From: Paragonimus westermani | Lineage: Eukaryota; Platyhelminthes; Trematoda; Plagiorchiida; Troglotrematidae | Direction: 5' to 3' | DNA length: 64,000 nucleotides | Assembly (NCBI GenBank): GCA_008508345.1 | Contig: QNGE01000950.1 | Coordinates: 60,218 to 124,217, forward strand | Shown here: positions 52,230 through 63,304 of the stretch, piece by piece | Layout: each line of letters begins with the position of its first letter | Numbering within the stretch: the stretch's first letter is position 1 | The notes under the pieces: generated by a model | The model's input: only the letters and a program-made list of their open reading frames with translations | What the model was told of the DNA's origin: nothing | The model's database searches: none | Program-made: the position numbers and the translations under genes

Positions 52230-54063
52230 CTGAGATAAAAAACAGATTGGATATTTATGGTGGAGGCCCGAATGAACACAAGAAAGGCGCACAAATCCGT
52301 CAGAACAGAAACTAGGAAAGCTAATAGCGTCTACCGGTGTATTTTCGGAATATCATTAGATAAAAAAACTAAGTACTAGAGGAGGCCGCGCCGGCGTTAA
52401 CGATAACGCGCACCAGGAGAGTGTCAACTGCACTTCACGAAACAACGTACGCATATCACAGAATTTTCAACAAAACAGCAAGTGTAATTCGGAGCCGTAC
52501 GTATGAGTGGTTGTCAAAACAGTCTGTCTGAATAGACATCCACTGTTGTTTGCACAAACCTACTAGTTTGGAAAAAATCACTAATTCAGTAAATATGCTG
52601 TCAGTCGGCAATAAAGCTACATGCTATTTCACTTAGTTCTTAGGATTAGCGAGACAGGCGTCCATGTTTTCGCCCCAAATCGCGTGACATCACTTTGGAA
52701 AAGCATCTCGTACGTTGCTCCAACACAGTCCTATTTATGAGAAGAGTTCGCGATAAAATGTTACGAGGTGGTCAGATGATCACTCAAATGTCAGAATGCG
52801 CAGAACGAGAATATCAGACAAAATAAAAATGTCAAAACACCCTTTATCAAGTCGTGGGCTTAGTGCAGAGGATCCAGTTCAGTGGCGTGAGAAACAAGGT
52901 TGTTAAACAAAGGCCTCATATAGAAAAATGGAGGCGACAGCTAGTAAGCTTCATCCTTAGAGATTCCTAAATTGACTAGCACTTGGCTGGAAATGCAATA
53001 AAGAAGGAGGTAAATCGGGTTCGACGATGTGGCGATTGCCACTGTGTGATTGAGTTGCCAAAGAAATAAGGATAATTGAAAAGTTGAGGTGGCGTAAAAT
53101 GATAGGACATGGAAATCATAGCTCAAGCTCTTCTTTATGAGGCGTGATTTCGTTGTTTGAACATTGAGCTGTCATTATTTCACTTCCACCGTTCCTTTTC
53201 TTTTGTATCTCAAGACTAAACTATGTTCATGGATTTGTGGCGGTTTCGCACCAACACTGCATTGTTACTGATGAGGACAACAGTTGCTAAGGTGAGTACA
53301 TGGCAACATTCGTTTGGAGACGGAATTTATAGCATCTGTGGCTCCAAAATTGGTGGGCAGACCAAAATCTCACATAATGCACTATAGTTTCGTTCTCTTA
53401 GATAGAGATAAAATCTATGCTGACGCTGCACACCAGCTTTGCTGTCCCCGTGGGGTGATTGTAGTATTAAGCTCCCTAAGGCTACACACAACACGCCTGA
53501 GCACGCGGTATGGCTATCCCGACAGCACAATAGATTTGTAATAAAAGCTGAAAACAATCTTCCTTCCTTTTTTGACATGGAACGCAGAAACAAAATAGGG
53601 CAATATAGAAATATACGTCAGGTCAACAACTTGAAATCGGTTGCAGTAGTCTCAATAAGCCATATATCGAACCAGTGCATGTCACTATAAAAAATATCGT
53701 GCCACACCGTTTAAACCGTCAGGTGTTCGCCGCCGTGTGTTATACTATCATATCTGGGTTCAACAGTAGTGGACTGCTCAGAACTAAACGGTGAAAGTCG
53801 CTGCAACCGGAGCTCGATTCCGTGACCGTATGTTTGTTAGTCGGGTGTTGTTGACGCTCAACTGCCGTAATGGCCTGACAGAGTTAGGGTGTCTGACAGT
53901 AAACGGGAATCACCTGGACAGTCACTGGTCAAACCCTCAAACGTGGATCCAAGAAGAGGAATCGTTACTGAGAAAGGATAGGAGACACTTACTGACCAAG
54001 ATGAGCAATGCGGTGAAAAATGCGACAATATACAATTTACCGCCTGGTTATACGATAACTTAC

Positions 54064-54552
54064 CAACTCCGATTGCTTTCGTCTTTCTTTCTCCCGATCC
54101 AATTCCCCAGTCATAAAAGAGCACTGCTCGCGCAGCTGGTCCACTTCAACCTGGTACGCGGAACGATCTCTGTACAGTTCATCCAAGTTCTTCAATAAGG
54201 TAATCACCAGGGGCATAAGACGTTCCACAACAGGCACCCCATATGCCTCGATCATAGCTTTGAATTCGTTGTAAATGTTTGAAGTTATGCGTTGCACATC
54301 TTCACATACAAATCCTACAGAAGCTGGAGAATTTCGACTGGAATCGCCGCTTCCATCCTGTACACCAGATGAGGATCCACAGAGGTAAAAGTCTCGTAAA
54401 CTTCCAGTGGACTCGTCATTAGTTTTCTTGTCGTCTTCTGCACTCATAGTTGGTAAACAAACCGAACCAGGTGTGCTGGGCAGAGAGGAACTAAAAGTGG
54501 CGGCCACATTACCTTCTTTAGATACGTTGATGGTAGTGCTATCGGTGTGCAT
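54064..54552 (-). CDS. JIP3/JIP4-like protein, exon with start codon and RH1 domain
   Basis: First coding exon, 163 codons. Residues 1-80 are Ser/Thr-rich and probably disordered. From about residue 82 the sequence matches the RH1 domain of JIP3/JIP4, with the typical order NIYNEF, VVERLMPLVITLLKNLD and then QLREQ...DREKERRKQ leading into the coiled coil. In family members RH1 is part of the N-terminal region that contacts motor proteins. The ATG at 54552 is chosen because an in-frame TAA lies nine bases upstream; a second Met at residue 36 is a possible alternative. The exon ends after codon 163 at a consensus donor (GTAAGT on the minus strand), phase 0. The splice acceptor lies just before the start, giving an exon start at 54562. 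Confidence 0.92.
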
Positions 54553-54562
54553 TACACGTTAG

Positions 54563-54590
54563 CTGAAAATACAATGAAAAACGGTCTCAA
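54563..54590 (-). promoter_or_regulatory. 3' splice acceptor ten bases upstream of the JIP start codon
   Basis: On the minus strand a T-rich run (GTTTTTCATTGTATTTTCAG) ends in AG directly before the ten-base leader of the start codon. The exon therefore has almost no 5' untranslated sequence of its own. Either a non-coding first exon lies upstream in the 54.6-64 kb flank, or the site receives a spliced leader in trans, a process known in flatworms. The sequence alone cannot separate the two. Confidence 0.55.
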
Positions 54591-56635
54591 AAGGATCCGT
54601 AATCTGGCCAACATGCCAGTATCAAATGGTTAGCACAAGTAAAAACATAGACAGCTTTGTTTGTTTCTACAAAGAGAGGACGAAGAATCAAATCCACCGC
54701 ATATCACTTGCGGTCCATAAAGCTGGCGAAGGGTAAACCTTTTAGGTGACAAGAAATAATGGCACAAAAAGTGCGCAGAAGAATGAATTGGTGGTCAGCA
54801 CAAGCTTGCGCAACCTGACAATGTCCGGCCCACACGACCTAGTGTTGTATAATCTGTAATTGCCAGAGTAGTGTGGTTCGAGAAGAACAGGGGCTGAGAT
54901 CAATTCTTAGAAACGTATAGATGAACCGTGCGGAACGCGTGAACAAACACATGAGTGCTGTGGTTGTGTAACTTCGCATACCTTGTGACAGATGTCCAGA
55001 AGTAAACATCTTCCCAGACCAAGCGTCTTCTGCGGTCACAACAGTGTCTCAAGGCTGATGATTACAGTCAACTTCAAACAAGATGATGGACTGGCTGAGT
55101 TATTCAGAAAAATCAATTCACCCGAACATATAAACAAAAAATGGCATGCACCAAGCAGTGCTGATATAAATATAGCACCTTTGGAGTGTAACCGATATAA
55201 CATCCAATGCAATGACGAAAGGGAAGAGAGAAAACAGTCCTGTATTTTTCAGGATATGCTTGGAAATTATGATGCCCAGCGTAACTAACGTGAGGAACTG
55301 GCCTACGCGTCGATACACTCAGTTGGATGATCACAACTTGCTCCTATCACGTCCACCTCGGTTCCATCCCGGTCAAAACGACAAAAGATAAGACTGCATA
55401 GCTAGGTAAAGTAACGAGCAACACCAGTGCGTTAGGAGTTGCGACCGCTATTTGTTCCTATGGACCCGCGAGTGCAAACCTACATAGTGGTAGGACAGAA
55501 TACTTCGACTAATCTCAAGGAACGAAAGCAAAACGCTCATCTAGGGTTATAAGATGTAGGCAGGCTATATCAGACATAACAATTCGTGGGGACGAGAGAT
55601 TCAAAACTCTTGAAAATAAAATTATGGAACCAACCCAATTCTCACAGGAAGAGTGCTGTGCTAGACTCTATCAGATGATACGGATAAGGGGAAGATTTGA
55701 AACAAAACGAACAGTAACTTCTGTTCACGTGGGACAACCAAAGCATATCACGAATTAGTGACGAACAAGTACAGTCATTTCTCGTTAACATGTTAACTTT
55801 TCAGAGTCCAGGAGAGTGAAGCAATCAATGGTCGCACAAAAAGTTTGGTGACTTGCCATTTTGCCCGATTCGCAATTCACTGTTTTTTAAGGTACCAACA
55901 ATCATCTTACTGCGGAAAATATGCCCGCTATCCCGACACGTGTCACAAACGGTAGTATGAGACATATTTCAGGAGATAATGGCTTGCACGCGACTCAATC
56001 TGGAGATGTGTCTGATGAGGAAATAATGTAAACTACTTGGTCGGTTTCACATCGTGCTTTATAAACTTTCCAGAAGTTTGTAGAAAAGCAGGATAGCATA
56101 TCAACTGGCTTACCTATCAACAACCATCTACACAGACTACTCCTCTCAGAAAAAGACAACACCCCTCTACTCTGTAACAAAATCCTAAGCCGAATATTTC
56201 CTTAGAAGATCGGGTTTAAAACCTACACGAATACATAGATGGTGTAATGTGAGGAACGTGCTACAAGTTAATAGCCGTTTTTGAGAACTCAGTTCCATGT
56301 TTTGCGCACAGCATTTAATTACTCATTCAATCTCATAATGAAACGCTTTTAACATACAAAAAGAAATGGAATAATAGTGATGGTAGTGTAGACGGCAAAC
56401 ATGTTGGTGAAGCACAGCTGATTTGGTCAACAATGAAACAAGGACAAGCGAGCAATTCTCGAATTCTAAAGACTGACGCGAAAGCAAAAAATGTTTTGTT
56501 CATAGATTATCTGCTGCCATTGATAACCTAACGTTATCATTGCATGACGGGAAGATATGGTAACAGTGATGAAGTGGGCAAGGCAAATAAGCAAGTCATA
56601 ATAGAACTCGAAAAGAGGCTTTCGAGTGTAATAAT
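54591..56635. other. Upstream flank of the JIP coding start
   Basis: Expected place for a promoter or a non-coding first exon, but no TATA box, initiator or CpG-rich stretch stands out. No coding region or transposon is recognised. Confidence 0.45.
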
Positions 56636-57482
56636 ATGGAGTGTCCTTTCTATTCAACTTTGCAGTAGACGGGATCCTAGAGTGCGCCCCACTGACTATG
56701 AGTACTTTGATTTGAAACTGCTCCAAAGCACTCGACTTTGAGACACAAAGTATGCAGATGCCATCGACCTAATCTGTGAATGCTCACACAGCCTAGACCA
56801 ATTAAGATAGACTGGAGGCTTCAGTTCGTCAGTTTGGTATGGTCTTTGCACCCACTGAGTGCAAGGTGCTATTGTAAGAGTGACAGGACTCTCCACCAGC
56901 TCTCACCCATGGCGATGAACCGTCGGAAGTAGCTGGGAAGTTCATACACTCTGAGGGATGTGCCAGAAACAACGGAGTGCCTGGTATGATCACAGACTGC
57001 GTAACTAAGCCCCAGAAGATGTTTACCAATTTACGCCAGCTGTGGCATCGGCATGATCTGTCATTCTGTGAAAGGCCGAGTGTACAATACCACTGTAAGG
57101 ACAGTCCTATTCTACGGCTCCTACACATGGGCTATTCGCTCGGGGAATGTTCACAGAGTATCTAGGTTCGACCACCAGTGTTCCCTATGCATTGGTGGCG
57201 TGGTGCAGACGTCGAGCTGGCAGTGACGAAGATCACTAAATTGCCTTAGGGACTGACAGATTTTGTCAACTCCTGGGCGTACTGACCTCATCTCACAGGC
57301 TAAGTTGGCTTGGCCACATCTTACGAATACTAACTCACCGCCTGCCGTATCGTGACCTGTTTACAAGTGATGGATTGGGCTGGAAGCGGGAGCCTGATGA
57401 CCAGCATGAATATAAAAGAGGCACACGTTGGAAAGTGAACTTGTAACGTTTCACCTCTACACTACGATTCGTTATCAAACAA
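56636..57482 (+). mobile_element. Non-LTR retrotransposon fragment, reverse transcriptase 3' half
   Basis: Plus-strand LINE fragment read in several frames: LSPFLFNFAVDGILEC, then DTKYADAIDLICECSHSLDQ (the YADD box decayed to YADA), FGMVFAPTECKVLL, VKGRVYNTTVRTVLFYGS, and near the 3' end RLSWLGHILRILTHRLPYRD LF. These are landmarks of fluke RTE/CR1-type elements; I do not fix the clade. It ends near 57482 in AATAAATCAATAAATCAAAA, a likely 3' tail. Many stops; the 5' part of the element is absent. Confidence 0.82.
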
Positions 57483-57632
57483 ATAAATCAATAAATCAAA
57501 AACGGATTACATATTTCCTCTGTATACTTATGTGATTAACTCCTATAAGACTTTAAATTCCTTCAAAGTGCGACACTATAGAACAAACACTTGATACTTC
57601 ATCTAAGTTTGGTATCGCTTAATGCTTCGTAA

Positions 57633-57637
<5 letters not shown>

Positions 57638-57671
<34 letters not shown>
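57638..57671. repeat. (TA)n microsatellite
   Basis: Uninterrupted TA dinucleotide run of about 34 bases, about 150 bases after the tail of the LINE fragment at 56.6-57.5 kb. Confidence 0.98.
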
Positions 57672-57674
<3 letters not shown>

Positions 57675-58189
57675 ACAGTAAACAAAACTAATTAGAAGTG
57701 TGTTCAACTTGGAGATCTTGGTCAAACTGTGTACATTAGCAGAGGGGAAAATTGAGTTGAGCGGACTTTTGGATTGAGCAGAAACGCAAAATTCAGTTAT
57801 GGTTCTGCAACATAAATAAGCGAGATAATTGATTTCCATCTTGAATAAGGTAGACTGCCGAATAACTCGCTTACATGATTGAATTAATAATAAAGCCGAA
57901 TACAGATGAGCAGTTTTATACCAGCGCATGTTAAATGCTCAAAGGGAAATAATGAAAAGTGGTGCTTATGCTGAAAGGAATTGTTTTTTGTTGACTTTTT
58001 ATCTTAGTGTCAGTCATAGGAGATGAGTAGATTTTATTATTGACCGTAGCATATGGGGTAAAAAGACCTCAGAAGACAGTTGTATTCCGACGAAGTTTTA
58101 CGCAGGAACATTGCACATCGCGTGAGCACCAAAAGATTTCCATTGCGCCTCCAGACTGTTGATTAATGGGCAGAACAGGGCACTTCTCC

Positions 58190-58860
58190 GGTGAACATTG
58201 TACTTCAGGTAGTGATTTTTACCAACGACCTACTGGATCAGGTATAGCCACGTGCCCTCGCTCGTGCTGATGGGGCAATATGAAGAAATGTCGCTTCAGA
58301 TGTGGACAACGAAAGGTTCCTAATGGGTTTAGACACGGCGTCGAGATAGAGAGTTCAGTTGGGTCTGCCTCTGAATCCACAAAAACGCCCCGTCATGCAC
58401 ATGGAATATATCAGGAATGTTGGAGAGTGTAATGGAGGCGGGTACCTGTTAAGACGGTGAGGCAGCAAGCACAATCTCCGGCATTGATATTTACCACTTT
58501 GAAAACAAGCTAAATAACGCATGTGACCAACAAAGCTAGGAGAATGCTTGGAACCATCCGTCGGTCCTATACCAGAGTGTTGAGGGGAGCTCTTTGCTTA
58601 CTTTTCGTGTCTCATGTTCGTCCAAGACTGGGGTACGGTTACGCGACTGTACTGCCACGCGTATGGTTTTTGCAGTGGGAGGCAACTCCTATAAATTGGT
58701 GACTAGATCATCTGAGCATGCATCCTCGGAGTCATTAGCGACACCGTGGGGATCATGTTATTGGACGTCGAATTTTAAATGGCGATAGTTGGAAGAGCTC
58801 CGGGCAGACTCCTCCCTTCTGAATGAGAGAAAACTAAAGGGGGCACCTTCTTGTAATTCT
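58190..58860 (+). mobile_element. CR1-like non-LTR retrotransposon fragment
   Basis: Plus-strand fragment of the reverse-transcriptase thumb and connection region. Frames in order read FTNDLLDQV, NVASDVDNERFLMGLDTASR, VQLGLPLNPQKRPVMHM, NKARRMLGTIRRSYTRV, LCLLFVSHVRPRLGYGYATV and RGDHVIGRRILNGDSWKSS. This is the order found in CR1-like elements (FINDL, then K-A-x-R-x-L-G, then VRP-x-L-E-Y-G, then RGDLI). It is frameshifted throughout. It ends about 110 bases before the Gypsy 3' LTR. Confidence 0.75.
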
Positions 58861-58968
58861 TAATAAGCGATCAGGATGAGTTAGCTCTGTATATTCAATA
58901 GACCGTCCCTTTCGATACGCGCTCAATCGCTTGATCCAAAACCAAGAAGAAGAAATACGTGGCAGCAT

Positions 58969-59303
58969 TAGTATTGGAAGGACAAGTCGAGTCGGAATTA
59001 GGTCAGAGGCTCTAAATTTATGAGACAAAGTGATTAACACAAATGGCCTGCACGACGTATAGCAAACCAAGCGAGACCATCAAATATGGCGGTCAGAGCG
59101 TTAGAACGAACCACGTTATGGGGGGGGACATCAGAAAGTAAACGCGAGAAACAGTTCGGATAAGGTACATGCGTTCGATTGCACAGATGCCGTCTGATTA
59201 ACTCAGCGAGCTAAATACAGATCAACCCAACCGAAGCCGGGTCGATCAATCGATATGACGTGATTCGCCCTGGCTGCTTAGTTAGGAGATGCGCCTTCTA
59301 ACA
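58969..59303 (-). repeat. 3' LTR of the Gypsy element
   Basis: Second LTR copy, about 335 bases, starting TGTTAGAAGGCGCATCTCC on the minus strand. It aligns with 63305-63638 over its whole length with many substitutions and a few small gaps. The CA end has decayed to TA, and the outer boundary is accurate only to a few bases. Confidence 0.82.
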
Positions 59304-59313
59304 CCTCCCTTTC
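59304..59313 (-). other. Polypurine tract of the Gypsy element
   Basis: The minus strand reads GAAAGGGAGG directly before the TG of the 3' LTR. This is the expected position and composition of the plus-strand primer for reverse transcription of LTR elements. Confidence 0.75.
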
Positions 59314-59499
59314 AAGCACGTTGATCGTAAGTATGTGAACGAGGATTCACATGGAGTGGGATCACATAGGTCCTTGTGCGGCTTGATCGCCGAGGTGTTG
59401 GCAACGTTCGATGACTTCTCTTTAAACTCAACGTTCTGTGTCCTTGGAAATGTCCAGTAGTTCCTCGAGTTTCTGAATGGACCGTTTGTTCTCTAAACG

Positions 59500-60450
59500 G
59501 TCTGATCTGATTGGTATGTGGGCCATACGGTACTGTGCCTCAACGGCTTTCAATTCCCCTGAGAGTCCATGTAACCTCGGTAGTCCCTGGCCGGTACCCG
59601 TTGATCAAACAAGAAAGAACGAGTTTGAACTCCAGGTCTTCTATTAAACTGCCGTCCCAACGAGAAATTCCTGTTAGCCGCCAGTGGTCTGTAAGCATAC
59701 AGTAGTCCATCTGATGTTCGCAGTCTGTGTCCCATCAGACCTTCAGCTGGAGATTTCCCCTCCGGAATCTGTCAACTCGGTAATTAGGGAGGAACTCCTT
59801 GAGAATGTTGACCGTATGCCCAACCCCTCTAGCTTTTTGAAGGGCTCTTTTGAACGTGTCCACATTTGATTGCGCATGGTAAGGCGGCGACCGTATGTGA
59901 CTATCGCCAATTCACTTGCAGAAGTCCACAAATGTACCGGAAGTAAACTGACTTACGTTGTCCGACACGGTTGTCTCCGGTACTCCGAAACGGCTGAACA
60001 TTTGGCCTAGTCTCCGTACCGTTGAGGTTGCCGACATTGTCCCCATCAGGCAAACTTCTGGTCATCTATTGTATGCGTCGACAAGCACCAAAAAGCTTAG
60101 GTTGTTCGTTGGTCCGACGAGGTCGATGTGCACGCGAATCCACGGCCACTCAGACATTGGCCACGACTGAAACTCAGCTTACACTGGGGATTTGACAGTC
60201 AGTGAACAAGCAGTACAGCCTTTGCAAAATTTCTCGGAATCCATGTGAGGTCAGTAGGCATAACTACGTGTCAGTACTTTCCCCAAATGATACCGAGGTA
60301 ATCGCGATGGAACTGCTGCAGAGCCCGTGTTCTGAGAACACATGGGACGACCACACTTTCACCGAATAAGATGCAGAAGGTGACAGTGGAAAGAAAGTCT
60401 CTTCGTCGAAAGTACTGCTTCATTTCACCATCAGTGCGATTCTGAGGCCA
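59500..60450 (-). pseudogene. Integrase remnant of the Gypsy element
   Basis: The zinc-binding region is seen only as KFCKGCTACSL. The DDE core shows RVHIDLVGPTNNLSFLVLVD (first Asp) and RFGVPETTVSDNVSQFTS (second Asp, with Gly changed to Val after SDN). The block that normally carries the catalytic Glu has lost a few residues: the sequence jumps from PPYHAQSN to VDTFKRALQKA. The C-terminal part (59550-59730) is rich in basic residues. The copy could not be active. Confidence 0.83.
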
Positions 60451-60599
60451 TCCGTTGTGAAAATAGCGCTGAAGAGTACGCAGAACTGGATTTAGTCGTG
60501 TCGACTTCTGGGTCATTGTTGCAATTACGGAAAAGTTTCTTAGTGCTTCTGCTGCCACGCAGTACAAATCATGACTCACTGAAAGAGCTGCAACCACAA

Positions 60600-61092
60600 T
60601 ATCTTCGTTTTTCGCGGTGCGCGAAACAACTAATCGTGGTAAAGCGTCCGCCTGCCCGAAGCTGGTTGTTGATTGGTACTTGATGGTAAAATCGTAGCCA
60701 AGAAGCATAGTTGCCCAACGCTAGAGGCGGTTGCTCGTATACACTAAAACTCCTTTCTGTGATCAGAAAACTGCAAGCAGCGGTTTGTGATCGGTTAACA
60801 AAGTAAGGTGAAATTTCTTTACTGCGAAGACAATTGCCAGTGTCTCCTTTTCGATTTGTCCGTAACTATTCTCCGCTCCTGTTAGCGTTCAGGAAGAGTG
60901 AGCTACCGTCTTTTCAGAACCATCCGAGAATCGATGGGATATGACTGTGCCAATACTGTCGTTTGAAGCATCTGATGCCACCACAATATACAAGGTAGGG
61001 TCAAAGCGCGTAGAGGAGGAGATCTGAAGCAAGCATAGTCTTAACACGATCAAAGGCACTTTGGCATTCAGCAGACCCGTTCTACACTGCAT
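60600..61092 (-). pseudogene. RNase H remnant of the Gypsy element
   Basis: Pieces in shifting frames: [20 protein letters not shown] (first catalytic Asp region), then [34 protein letters not shown], and near 60650-60700 MLLGYDFTIKYQSTTSFGQA with DALPRLV. These are the conserved landmarks of Gypsy RNase H and its junction to integrase. At least one stop interrupts the DHKPLL segment. Confidence 0.85.
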
Positions 61093-61258
61093 CCCTTCTC
61101 AAGAGTTGGTTTAGCGGCCCTCGGATATGGTGCATCGCAGGTATTGCAGTAACTCACCAGTCCCAGGAATGATCACACAGTTGAGACGTCAGTTGGATGA
61201 GGCAGTCGATTGATTGTGCCGACATTGGTTTGGTCAAGGTGGGGGCAACGGTGGTCGA

Positions 61259-62088
61259 TTATACATCCCAAATACTTGATAGACTGCGTAAACATGTTTC
61301 ATTTTCAACACGAAGATAAAATCCAAATTCTCGAATGCGGTTGAGGACACAATCAAGCTTATCGTACAAATCATCAGGATCAGTGCCCATCACAATGATG
61401 TCGTCGAGATATGCTGCTACTGCCGGGACGTCAGTCAGAATCGTGTCCACAACCTGTTGAAAGATTGCAGGCGCTGATTTCACTCCAAAAGACAGACGGC
61501 ACTACTGCAACAATCCCCGACGGATGTTGACGGTCAGTAGTTCTCTGGAATCCTCGTCGATTTAAACTTGCAAATAGGCTTTGGCCAGATCGACTTTAGC
61601 AAAGCATCTGCCACCACTGCGTTTTACGAGCAAGTCCTCAGGGACTGGAAATGAAAATTGATCGTGCTTCAGCGCAGTGTTTAATCCGTAGAAAAAACTG
61701 CGCACAATCGGATAGAGCTGTTAGCCTTCTTACCAATTACAATAGGGGCTGCCCGAGCAGAGTAATTGACTGGCTGGATAACCCCGGATTTTTCAAGTCT
61801 TTCCAAATCTTTATCCACAACTGGTAGGGTAGCGTATGGCACAGGCCGCTTTGGCCGGAAAACAGACTTGGCATCTGGACGTAGAGTCGGTTCTCCTTCC
61901 GCTTTGGTACACCAACTAAAGTCTTCCTGGAACACACCGCCGAATTTGTTTAGCAACTTCTCTATCAGGTTCTGACGAACATGATCCGGTTTCTGATCTG
62001 CCAGCGGAGCCCGCACCTTCACATTTCTGCATAAATGGCTGAGTGGCGTGTCCAACAGTTTCAGACGCTCAATCCAGTCCAAGCCCAA
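61259..62088 (-). pseudogene. Reverse transcriptase remnant of the Gypsy element
   Basis: The N-terminal part (61681-62088) includes RPVPYATLPVVDKDLERLEK and SGVIQPVNYSARAAPIVIGK, the usual entry to the Gypsy RT fold. A middle stretch in other frames still shows FAKVDLAKAYLQV, which corresponds to the first catalytic Asp region. The C-terminal part (61259-61483) has AIFQQVVDTILTDVPAVAAY followed by LDDIIVMG, so the YxDD catalytic box is intact. Stops and shifts between the two pieces show the gene is dead. Confidence 0.88.
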
Positions 62089-62167
62089 AAGATTCCATTT
62101 CGAATGCCCGGTAAGATAGACCGTACAACTCGTACGGACATCACCGCACTTGATAACACAGTCTTAC

Positions 62168-62359
62168 TCACCCATCAGTGACAGCTTTTCTCCAGATGCG
62201 TTCTGAGGTGAATGTTGTTATCTTGTACTTCCACGTTTGTCGTGAAATCAGCGTGATGCCAGAACCAGTATCTAGCTGTGGGCGTGTCGCACTACCGATA
62301 ATTTTCACCGACACGCACTTTCGGCGTGCAGAGAAGCTGGGGTTAAAGGTGGCCAACAT
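62168..62359 (-). pseudogene. Aspartic protease remnant of the Gypsy element
   Basis: The frame contains RPQLDTGSGITLISRQTWK, where D-T-G-S is the active-site motif of retroviral-type aspartic proteases, preceded by a typical VKIIGSAT strand. The downstream flap and the second half are not clear. It lies between the gag and reverse-transcriptase remnants, as expected for a Gypsy polyprotein. Confidence 0.78.
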
Positions 62360-62526
62360 GGAATTCAGCTTTGCACCGTTTCTTCGGTTTTATTCGGTGG
62401 TTCCTTGAAAACGACGACGGATTTCTGAGTGACAGAGCTGAACGGCGACACGTCTCCTTGTGCTGGAATCGACTGCATTTTCGATATTTGCAATGCTTGA
62501 ATAGTCAGAACCTCACATAATGCCAA

Positions 62527-63230
62527 TCACCACATTACAGTTGGGGGCTTCAATAAGGGTTTTGCACCTTGCTTCTCGGTTCCTCGGTTGTGTGACAGCT
62601 GCGAAACGGCATGGACTACGAGTAGCTTTGATTGTTTAATTATGGTTGTGTCATGTTTCAGATTGATCAACCGTTGGCACCTCGCTGTCGCATACGCCGA
62701 AGTCATTTCAGGGTCCTGTTCAATCTTGTTCAAACTTCTGGCACGAATGTCGGCAGCCTGGGTTGACTGTAGACTAATATTAGACACTTGAACTGATCCT
62801 TCGTCAATGTCCTCGACTTGAATTTATCACTTACTCGGTTCACTGCACTCGCGCAAGTGACAAAACTAGCATGTTTACTTTTCACCAAACTGAGACACTG
62901 ATACCGGGTGGTGAACAATGACTGGTCCCCGAAAATACTCGTCAGTATCTTCAGTTTATTTTCAAAGTGAGATCAGGAGGTTTGTTTGGCAGGATGAAAT
63001 CAGTATACCTCGCATGTTCTGTCGTGCTCAACTTCCAAATAAGTAATCGCATCATTGCTGCACTATCCTTGTCAGTCAACTCCACTCGGAAGACATCTTC
63101 TTGTCGGCTCAACCAATATCTGAAGGTCACTCCGGCATCAGTACCATAAACAAATTCATTGATGCTGTTCGTGACAGCATCCAACGTTGTACTCGGTTTG
63201 ATGTTTTAATTTGCAGACATCACAGATAGG
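62527..63230 (-). pseudogene. gag remnant of the Gypsy element
   Basis: The best piece is 62951-63184. Its translation includes INEFVYGTDAGVTFRYWLSR and then QEDVFRVELTDKDSAAMMRL and TEHARYTDFILPNKP, which is the capsid-like gag pattern of fluke Gypsy elements. The 3' half to about 62527 holds several stops and a frameshift; no intact CCHC zinc knuckle is seen. The start is not defined because the open frame begins at a TTG. It follows the 5' LTR after an untranslated stretch of about 75-120 bases. Confidence 0.7.
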
Positions 63231-63304
63231 TTGCGCGATAACGTTTTGATCAACTTCAGTTGAGCCGCGCCGAATTCCGCCTGTTGTTGCTACAGGATCA
63301 ACAC

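Larger units (their letters stand above)
2923..54562 (-). other. JIP3/JIP4-family scaffold gene, span of exons seen
   Basis: This span covers the recognised exons of one minus-strand gene for a JNK-interacting protein 3/4-like scaffold. Proteins of this family link kinesin-1 and dynein to vesicles and bind JNK-pathway kinases; they have an N-terminal RH1 domain, a long coiled coil, an RH2 segment and a C-terminal WD40-like region. RH1, coiled coil and RH2 are seen here in the right order on one strand, and exon phases join correctly at most junctions. The far C-terminal exons are missing, so the gene must continue beyond position 1. Coding sequence is a very small share of the span; the rest is intron filled with decayed repeats. 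Some middle exons were not found. Confidence 0.85.

Noticed and set aside
53268..53292. CTGATGAG word in ACTGATGAGGACAACAG
   Set aside because: No stem II and no GAAA core follow, so it is a chance match.
59304..63304. Idea that the Gypsy element is intact and active
   Set aside because: Stops and shifts in all domains, diverged LTRs and the loss of the integrase glutamate region exclude it.
63280..63304. tRNA primer binding site next to the Gypsy 5' LTR
   Set aside because: The minus-strand sequence GTGTTGATCCTGTAGCAAC does not match a tRNA 3' end that I can name with confidence.
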